This document shows, piece after piece, positions 58,381 through 64,000 of a stretch of DNA of 64,000 bases. Both the position numbers and the translations under genes were made by a program. Each line of letters opens with the position of its first letter. Position 1 is the stretch's first letter. The notes beneath the pieces are model-generated. The model did not search any database. It saw only the letters and a list, made by a program, of their open reading frames with translations, and was not told the origin of the DNA. The stretch comes from CAZNVB01 sp964651495 (lineage in GTDB: Bacteria; Acidobacteriota; Aminicenantia; Aminicenantales; UBA8522). The stretch lies in contig CAZYWP010000002.1 in the NCBI GenBank assembly GCA_964651495.1, positions 13,991 through 77,990 of the forward strand, given 5' to 3'.

Positions 58381-61011
58381 ATGTCTGATTCGAAGATGGC
58401 CCATTTTTTGTGCGGATTAGCGCTCCTGCTCATTTCGGCAGCGCCGGCCTGCCGGCCGAAACCCGCCCGGCCCCTGCAATATGACATCCCCCTCGCAGAC
58501 GGCTGGTTTATCCGGTCGTCGGCGGAGGTCAAGGCAGGGGGAACCGTCGTCTCCGCTCTAGGGCTGGACCTTGCCGGCTGGTGTCCGGCCACCGTCCCGA
58601 CGACGGTCCTGGCCGGGCTGCGCAAGAATGGAGAGTATCCCGACCCGTTCGTCGGCAAGAACCTGGAAAACATCCCCCGCGAGCGGTTTGCGGGCTCCTG
58701 GTGGTTCCGCAAGGAGTTCGACCTTCCGGCCGACAACAGGCTATCCCGCGTTCGCCTGGGCTTTGACGGCATTAACTACCGGGCTGATATCTGGCTCAAC
58801 GGCGTGCAGATTGCTTCTCGGGAAGAAGTCTTTGGTTCCTTCCGGACCTTTGAACTCGATGTCACCGGAAACATCAAGCCTGGCCCGAACATCCTCGCGG
58901 CCGAGGTGTTCCCTCCACAGCCGGGGGATTTCACCTTCGGGTTCGTCGATTGGAATCCTCAGCCGCCGGACCTGAACATGGGTCTCTGGCGGCCCGTGAC
59001 ATTGCGCCTCAGCGGGCCGGTTTCCATCGAGCAGCCCTTCGTGACCAGTGAGGTGAACCTGGAGACCTTGGCCGATGCCGAACTGACCATCACGGCCGAA
59101 GCCGTGAACCATACCGACCAGGCGGTTTCCGGCACTCTCCAAGCTGAGCTTGAGGGCTCCGTCCTTAGCCAGGAGGTGAATCTCGATCCGGGAGAGCAAA
59201 GGACAGTCTCCTTCACTCCCCAGCAGTTCCCCGAGCTCAAGATCCAAGAGCCTCGCCTCTGGTGGCCGCACAACCTGGGCGAAGCGAATCTTTATTCCCT
59301 GGAGTTGCGCTTCCAGATCAAGAAACTCATCTCCGATGAAGATTCCGTCACGTTCGGCATCCGGGAAGTCGCGGACTATATCAATGAGCAGGGTCATCGG
59401 GGATTCATGGTCAATGGCCAGAAAGTCCTGATCCGGGGTGGCGGATGGGTGGACGACCTGTTCATGGTCGAAGACCCCCGCATTCTGGAAGCGAAGGTCC
59501 GGTACACCCGGCACATGAACCTGAACACCATCCGGCTGGAAGGATTCTGGGGAAGCAGCCCGGAGCTTTATAACCTCTGCGACCGATACGGGGTTCTCCT
59601 GATGGCCGGCTGGAGCTGCCAGTGGGAATGGGAGAACTACCTCGGCAAGCCCGACGACGATTTCGGAGGTGTCAAGACTCCTGAGGACATGGAGCTCGTC
59701 GCCCGCTCCTTCCAGGACCAGGTCGTGCTGTGGCGAAATCATCCCAGCGTTTTCGTCTGGATGCTGGGAAGCGACAAGCTGCCCCGGCCCGAGCTTGAGC
59801 GGAAATATAACCTGATCCTGGAAGCCTATGATCCCAGCCGGCCGGCCGTGATGGCCGCCAAGGGCCTCCGCAGTGAGATCAGCGGAGATACGGCGGTTAA
59901 GATGAACGGGCCCTATGATTATGTTCCGCCGATATATTGGTTCGAGGATACCAAGAACGGGGGCGCCTTCGGGTTCAACACCGAGACCGGACCCGGACCC
60001 CAGCCGCCTCCTCTGGAGAGCTTGAAAAAGATGCTCCCGTCCGGCCATCTCTGGCCCATCGACGATATCTGGAACTATCACTGCGCCCGCGGCGAGTTCA
60101 ACAGCCTCGACCGCTACCTCGAAGCCATGAGCAAACGCTTCGGAAAGCCAAGAGACCTGGACGATTTCGTCCGCAAAGCCCAGGTCGCAAATTACGAAGC
60201 GATGCGGGCGATGTTCGAAGCCTTTGCCGCCCACCGGCCCGTGACCACGGGTATCATTCAATGGATGCTGAACGCCGCCTGGCCCAAGCTTTACTGGCAG
60301 CTTTATGACTATTATCTGATGCCCAACGGGGCCTTCTATGGCGCCAAAAAGGCGTCCCGGCCCGTCCACATCCTCTATCATCCCCAGAATGATGGGGTCT
60401 ATGTGATCAACGACCGCCTGGGGCCCTTCAGCGGCGGAAAAGCCCACATCCGCGTGTTTGACCTCCAGTCCCGGGAGATCTTCAAAGAGGTGAAAGACGT
60501 GGAGGTCGGACCGAATGCGGCCGCTCAGATCGCCCAGCTCCCTGTGATCAAAGGCCTGGCTCCTGTTTATTTCCTGGACCTCAAGCTGGCCGATAATGCG
60601 GGCGGTCTCGTCGCTGAGAATTTCTATTGGCTCTCCACGAAGAAGGACGTCATGAATTATCCAGCGACGGAATGGTTCGTCACACCGATCAAGGAATTCG
60701 CCGACTTTACCGCCCTGGACAGGCTTCCCCCGGTGACCCTCAAAATCCTGTCCGCGTTCGAGCAGACGGGAGCTGAACATCAGGTCCGCGTGACCCTGCA
60801 GAACCCGACCGATACCATCGCCTTCTTCGTCAACCTCAGCGTCGTCGGCCAGCAGAGCGGAAGCGCCATCCTGCCCATCTATTGGGAGGACAACTGCGTT
60901 TCACTCCTCCCCGGCGAGAGCAAAACCATCAGCGCCTTATTTTCCCCGGCCGACCTGCGGGGCGAGGAGCCGGTTTTGCTGGTACAGGGCTGGAATGCAA
61001 AAGCCCAATAA
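58381..61011 (+). CDS. GH2 exo-beta-D-glucosaminidase-like lipoprotein
   Basis: An 876-residue lipoprotein: the signal ends with a lipobox-like ISAAPAC. Domains follow the GH2 order: jelly-roll (~30-200: SWWFRKEFDLP, INYRADIWLNGVQIASREEVFG), Ig-like (~210-330), TIM barrel (~340-640). The catalytic pair matches CsxA-type exo-beta-glucosaminidases: acid/base Asp465 in MLGSDK and nucleophile Glu535 in FNTETGPGP. These remove GlcN from the non-reducing end of chitosan oligomers. The ribosome site AAGGAGGAG is strong. It completes the glycosidase operon and fits an amino-sugar diet. Confidence 0.87.
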   Translation: MSDSKMAHFLCGLALLLISAAPACRPKPARPLQYDIPLADGWFIRSSAEVKAGGTVVSALGLDLAGWCPATVPTTVLAGLRKNGEYPDPFVGKNLENIPRERFAGSWWFRKEFDLPADNRLSRVRLGFDGINYRADIWLNGVQIASREEVFGSFRTFELDVTGNIKPGPNILAAEVFPPQPGDFTFGFVDWNPQPPDLNMGLWRPVTLRLSGPVSIEQPFVTSEVNLETLADAELTITAEAVNHTDQAVSGTLQAELEGSVLSQEVNLDPGEQRTVSFTPQQFPELKIQEPRLWWPHNLGEANLYSLELRFQIKKLISDEDSVTFGIREVADYINEQGHRGFMVNGQKVLIRGGGWVDDLFMVEDPRILEAKVRYTRHMNLNTIRLEGFWGSSPELYNLCDRYGVLLMAGWSCQWEWENYLGKPDDDFGGVKTPEDMELVARSFQDQVVLWRNHPSVFVWMLGSDKLPRPELERKYNLILEAYDPSRPAVMAAKGLRSEISGDTAVKMNGPYDYVPPIYWFEDTKNGGAFGFNTETGPGPQPPPLESLKKMLPSGHLWPIDDIWNYHCARGEFNSLDRYLEAMSKRFGKPRDLDDFVRKAQVANYEAMRAMFEAFAAHRPVTTGIIQWMLNAAWPKLYWQLYDYYLMPNGAFYGAKKASRPVHILYHPQNDGVYVINDRLGPFSGGKAHIRVFDLQSREIFKEVKDVEVGPNAAAQIAQLPVIKGLAPVYFLDLKLADNAGGLVAENFYWLSTKKDVMNYPATEWFVTPIKEFADFTALDRLPPVTLKILSAFEQTGAEHQVRVTLQNPTDTIAFFVNLSVVGQQSGSAILPIYWEDNCVSLLPGESKTISALFSPADLRGEEPVLLVQGWNAKAQ

Positions 61012-61077
61012 TATCGATGAGAAATACACTTTATTAACAGGACCCGCGCTGATAATAAAGGAATGGAGCCTTAGTTC

Positions 61078-62859
61078 ATGAAGAGAAATCGCTTGATCGT
61101 CGCCCTGGTCTTCCTCATTTTTTTTGTCATCTCTTTTTTGACGAACATCCTGGGTCCGCTCGTCCCCGATATCATCAACAGTTTCAGCCTCAGCCTGACC
61201 CTGGCCGGATTCCTGCCCTTCTCGTTCTTCGTCGCCTACGGGGTGATGTCGATCCCGGCCGGGATGCTGGTCGAACGCTACCGGGAAAAGCGGATTATGC
61301 TATGGGCCTTCCTTGTAGCCCTGGCGGGCGCCCTCTTGTTCGCCATCCTGCCCCGGTTCTCTGTGGCCCTGCCCTCGCTTTTCCTCATCGGGATCGGGAT
61401 GGCCATGTTGCAGGTCACGATCAACCCGCTGCTGCGGGTGGCCGGCGGGGAGGAGCATTTCGCCTTTAACTCCGTCTTCGCCCAGCTCGTCTTCGGGCTG
61501 GCCTCGTTCCTGAGTCCGAAGGTCTTTTCCTATCTGGTTCTCAACCTTCCCGAGACCTCGGGCAGGGGCGGCCCCTTTCTCGAGATTCTAAGAAATGTGG
61601 TGCCCGAGCAATACCGACTATGGCTGGAGGAAGAGGTCGTCTATATCATCACTGACACGGAACGAGATGTCTTCCGGAAGCTCGAGACAGACAAGGAAAG
61701 AGACATCTTTATCGAGGCCTTCTGGAAGCACAGAGATCCGACCCCGGGCACTCCCGCCAATGAGTTCAAGGACGAGCATTACAAAAGGAAGAAGTACGCC
61801 AACGAATACTTCGGCCGGGGGACTCCACGGCCGGGCTGGATGACCGACATGGGAAGGATCTATATCGTCCTCGGCCCGCCGCGGAACAGCGAAGACCATG
61901 ACAATATCAACGGCGTCTATCCGGTCCGCATCTGGACTTATGACGGCGACCCGGATTATGGCCTGCCCAGCGCGTTTAACATCATCTTTTTCAAAAAGCA
62001 TGGGACGGGAGAATATGTCCTCTATTCTCCCGTGGACGACGGGCCGGAAAGCCTGATCGCCGATTGGGGGACGGGGCTGACCGCCGAATATATGCAGGAC
62101 AGCAGGAACGCACAGAGCGCCCTCCAGCAGCTGGCCAAGCTGGCTCCCAACCTGGCCTACCAGACCCTTTCGCTCATCCCGGGGGAAAGGGTGATGTCCG
62201 GTTCCGTCTCCCTCGCTTCCACCCGGCTCATCGGAAACGTCTTAGCTTATCCCCAGAAAAAAGTCGAGGATACCTACGCTGAAGCGCTGCTCAAATACAA
62301 GGATGTTATCGAAGTCGATTACTCGGCCAACTATATCGCCAGCGATTCCTCTCTCCATGTCATCAAGGATGAGAGCGGGCATTTCATGGTCCACTATTCC
62401 GTCGAGCCCAAGAAGATTTCGGTCGGCTCCTACGGCGACAAATACAGCACCAATTACGAGCTCGACGGCCGGATTTCCGACGCTGACGGGAATACGGTTT
62501 TCCAGTACATGAAGGAGCTCCCCCTGAGTTTCAGCGGCCCGGAACTTCAGGACCTGGGCGCCAAGTCGCTGGCCATCCAGGACCTTTTTCCCCTGGTTCC
62601 CGGGACCTATAAGTTCGACCTGCTGCTCAAGAACACGGTCTCCAAGGAGTTCACGACATTTGAAGGAACCATCTCCATCCCGGAAGAAAGCGCCTCCCCG
62701 GTCATCAGCTCTCTGGTATTGGGATACAGGCTGGAGAAAAGCGCTTCGCCGGCCGGGGAGTTTATTCCTTTTCGGATTAAGGAAGGCCAGCTGTTAACGC
62801 CTGCGCGGAAAACTTTCACCCAGAAAGAGAACCTGGTTGTGTTCTTTCAAGTCTTGTGA
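61078..62859 (+). CDS. Chimeric protein: N-terminal FucP-like MFS fragment fused to a GWxTD-domain protein
   Basis: A 593-residue frame with a GGAG site. Residues 1-~172 match the first five helices of fucose-permease-type MFS transporters (LTNILGPLVPDIINSFSLS, INPLLRVAGGEEHFAFNS, SPKVFSYLVLNLPE). At ~172-180 the sequence switches, within NVVPEQYRLWLEEEVVYIIT, to a GWxTD protein (RDVFRKLETDKERDIFIEAFWKHRDPTPGTP, then GWMTDMGRIYIVLGPP). The remaining seven helices of the transporter and the normal signal peptide of the GWxTD protein are missing. The join lies near 61600. It looks like a deletion fusion or an assembly join. It ends at a TGA that interrupts the GWxTD frame. Confidence 0.8.
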   Translation: MKRNRLIVALVFLIFFVISFLTNILGPLVPDIINSFSLSLTLAGFLPFSFFVAYGVMSIPAGMLVERYREKRIMLWAFLVALAGALLFAILPRFSVALPSLFLIGIGMAMLQVTINPLLRVAGGEEHFAFNSVFAQLVFGLASFLSPKVFSYLVLNLPETSGRGGPFLEILRNVVPEQYRLWLEEEVVYIITDTERDVFRKLETDKERDIFIEAFWKHRDPTPGTPANEFKDEHYKRKKYANEYFGRGTPRPGWMTDMGRIYIVLGPPRNSEDHDNINGVYPVRIWTYDGDPDYGLPSAFNIIFFKKHGTGEYVLYSPVDDGPESLIADWGTGLTAEYMQDSRNAQSALQQLAKLAPNLAYQTLSLIPGERVMSGSVSLASTRLIGNVLAYPQKKVEDTYAEALLKYKDVIEVDYSANYIASDSSLHVIKDESGHFMVHYSVEPKKISVGSYGDKYSTNYELDGRISDADGNTVFQYMKELPLSFSGPELQDLGAKSLAIQDLFPLVPGTYKFDLLLKNTVSKEFTTFEGTISIPEESASPVISSLVLGYRLEKSASPAGEFIPFRIKEGQLLTPARKTFTQKENLVVFFQVL

Positions 62860-63603
62860 CTGCCTCCGGAACTCCGTTCGGGGGGACAGTTGAAGTATGC
62901 CGTCCTCCGCCAAGACGCTCCTTTTCTGAGTCGAATAAAAAAAATCGGCGAGTATGAGAATGCGCCGAATTTTCTCGAAGTGTTTCCCCTCCAGGAATTT
63001 TCCCCCGCCTACTACAAAATCACAGTCTCCCTGCTGGATTCCAGCGGAGCCGAGCTCCTGGCCCAGGATGAAGATTTCGAGATCAGCGCAGCCCCCTCCA
63101 TCGGCCGCCCCCTTGTCGTCACCAAGGTCATGCCGGCCTCCGGCTCCGAGGAATATGACTACGATGTGGGCCTCCAGCTGCTTAACCTGAAAAGAAACAA
63201 AGACGGCTTGGTTTTTCTGGAGAGGGCCTATGCCAAGAATCCCGGGCAGCTCAGATTTGCCCTGGGCTTGAGTCAGGGCCTTTTTGTCGAGGGTCAGTAT
63301 CAGAGGATCAAAGACATCCTCAGCCCGTGGAGGGAGGAGAAGGCGACCGACCTGGTCCTCTACTTCCTCGGGAAGTCCGCCCACTCCCTGGGCCAGATGG
63401 ATGAAGCGATCGCCGATTACTCGGATTATCTTTCCCAATTCGGGCTGAACCTGGAGATCCTCAACCTTCTGGGGACGGCGCACTACAAAAAAGGAAACGC
63501 GGCGGAAGCGCTCCGGGCCTGGCAGAGGTCACTCGAGATCAACCCCGGCCAGGAAAACATCAAAAAGCTCGTCCAGTCCCTGCAGGAAAAGACCAAGCGC
63601 TGA
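62860..63603 (+). pseudogene. C-terminal part of the GWxTD protein, separated by an in-frame TGA
   Basis: The frame of the upstream gene continues without shift after TGA at 62857-62859: LPPELRSGGQLKYAVLRQDAPFL, NFLEVFPLQEFSPAYYKITVSLLD, then TPR-like helices (GLQLLNLKRNKDGLVFLERAY, ADYSDYLSQFGLNLEILNLLGTAHYKKGNAAEAL). GWxTD proteins usually have FFQVLG(L/F)PPEL at this point, so TGA probably replaced GGA (Gly). A TTG at 62890 could restart translation but has no clear ribosome site. Either the gene is decaying or the base is a sequence error. Confidence 0.72.
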
Positions 63604-63670
63604 CCGCCCGATCACATATTCCGTCTCATACCAATTTGGACAAGATTATCCTCTTATTCTTGGCCGAGAT

Positions 63671-63699
63671 TTGAAGCGTTTGATGACCTATGATATAAG
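63671..63699 (+). promoter_or_regulatory. Predicted promoter of the last gene
   Basis: TTGAAG (63671-63676), 17-base spacer, TATAAG (63694-63699). RNA would start near 63706, ~38 bases before the GTG at 63744. Confidence 0.45.
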
Positions 63700-63743
63700 A
63701 AGGCGGTCCGAGCCGCGAGCGCCCGGAGCAAAGGAGCGTAGGC

Positions 63744-64000
63744 GTGTGGAAGAGGTTCTCCCGGAAAGCGAAGCCCTCTCCTCCCGTGGCGGACGGGCAA
63801 ATCAACGTTGACCGCCTCTCTGATGAAGAGTTTCTTGACTATATCTATAAGAAATTGCTGGGCCGGGAGCCCGACCCGGTCGGCCAAGCCCACCAGCTCA
63901 AATTCCTGCGGGCGGGGAACTCCCGCGCCGCCCTGGTCCTCAACGTCACCGAGGCGGCCGAGTTTGTCTTTAAGACCGTCAGGGACAACATCCACCACTA
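63744..64000 (+). CDS. N-terminus of a DUF4214-like domain protein (partial at window edge)
   Basis: The frame starts at GTG 63744, 8 bases after AAGGAG, and runs off the window after 85 codons. After a basic start (WKRFSRKAK) residues ~24-70 read LSDEEFLDYIYKKLLGREPDPVGQAHQLKFL, RAGNSRAALVLNVTEAAEFV. This matches the DUF4214 pattern (FLdYIYKKLLGRePD..G...L..G.SR...v..v..s.EF), usually placed before glycosyltransferase or surface-layer modules. No signal peptide is visible. What follows is outside the window. Confidence 0.7.
   Translation, partial: MWKRFSRKAKPSPPVADGQINVDRLSDEEFLDYIYKKLLGREPDPVGQAHQLKFLRAGNSRAALVLNVTEAAEFVFKTVRDNIHH

Noticed and set aside
58741..60780. A 679-codon minus-strand open frame across the GH2 gene
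   Set aside because: It is the complement of a clear GH2 enzyme with intact catalytic residues; long antisense frames are expected in high-GC coding DNA.
54670..63603. Alternative genetic code (TAG = Trp, TGA = Gly)
   Set aside because: Many intact genes in the window end normally with TAG or TGA, and the two interrupted genes would need different reassignments.
1..64000. CRISPR arrays, prophage, transposons
   Set aside because: No spaced direct repeats, integrase, transposase, capsid or terminase-type genes were seen on reading the window.

Overview
The window reads as a dense, high-GC chromosomal segment of a Gram-negative-type heterotroph, most likely from the Acidobacteriota / Candidatus Aminicenantes neighbourhood. 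This placement is inferred from gene families, not from a marker-gene comparison. The clues are a GWxTD-domain protein, FecR plus WYW-rich (DUF6600-type) protein, a VWFA-related secreted protein of the acidobacterial type, a PEGA/NHL protein behind a Ser/Thr kinase, a sulfatase-TPR fusion, lipoprotein and Tat signals, and many secreted proteins. I see no phage, transposase, CRISPR array or rRNA operon. There is one tRNA.

Layout. 1-4.4 kb: secreted or envelope proteins, including a FecR-type protein with a huge Ser/Arg/Pro tail and a Spy/CpxP-like chaperone. 4.5-9.1 kb: a minus-strand sugar uptake operon (lipoprotein binding protein, double ATPase, RbsC-like permease) ending in a GHMP sugar kinase. 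9.1-11.9 kb: small conserved proteins (SCP2-like, DUF3467), a strong orphan promoter in a convergent gap, and free-methionine-R-sulfoxide reductase. 11.9-15.5 kb: an operon of a MEMO1-family protein with an extra N-terminal domain, a ureohydrolase and an M64 peptidase, with a palindrome over its predicted promoter. 15.9-17.4 kb: a two-gene unit of a double ferritin-like protein and a flavin-reductase-like protein. 17.6-24.7 kb: ABC exporter, TPR protein, prepilin peptidase, membrane glycosyltransferase-like protein and asparagine synthetase, tightly packed. 24.6-27.6 kb: tilS, tRNA-Met(CAT) and an Nramp-like transporter. 27.8-31.5 kb: Ser/Thr kinase and its PEGA/NHL neighbour. 31.6-35.6 kb: an ECF sigma / anti-sigma / MotA-TolQ-like operon divergent from two GerW (YtfJ) family proteins. 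35.9-47.8 kb: mixed metabolism and envelope genes (VWA protein, Tat-exported sugar-isomerase-like protein, beta-propeller, tandem metallo-beta-lactamase protein, 16-residue-repeat surface protein, a phosphofructokinase with pyrophosphate-type residues, URO-D family protein, HD hydrolase). 48-52 kb: a clan GH-A-like hydrolase, a second ECF sigma / zinc anti-sigma / zinc-ribbon operon and an MsrP-like molybdoenzyme. 52.3-64 kb: sulfatase-TPR, an adenylate-forming enzyme broken by an in-frame TAG, a glycosidase cluster ending in a GH2 exo-beta-glucosaminidase-like lipoprotein, then a fucose-permease N-terminus fused in frame to a GWxTD protein that is itself broken by an in-frame TGA.

Themes: uptake and breakdown of amino sugars and deoxy sugars; envelope stress signalling (two ECF/anti-sigma pairs, a transmembrane kinase); methionine-sulfoxide repair (MsrC, MsrP) and a possible diiron/flavin oxygen-handling pair. 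The best leads for something undescribed are the MEMO-ureohydrolase-M64 operon, the ferritin-like/flavin-reductase pair, the GerW pair beside an ECF locus, and the MFS-GWxTD chimera (which must first be cleared of being an assembly artefact).
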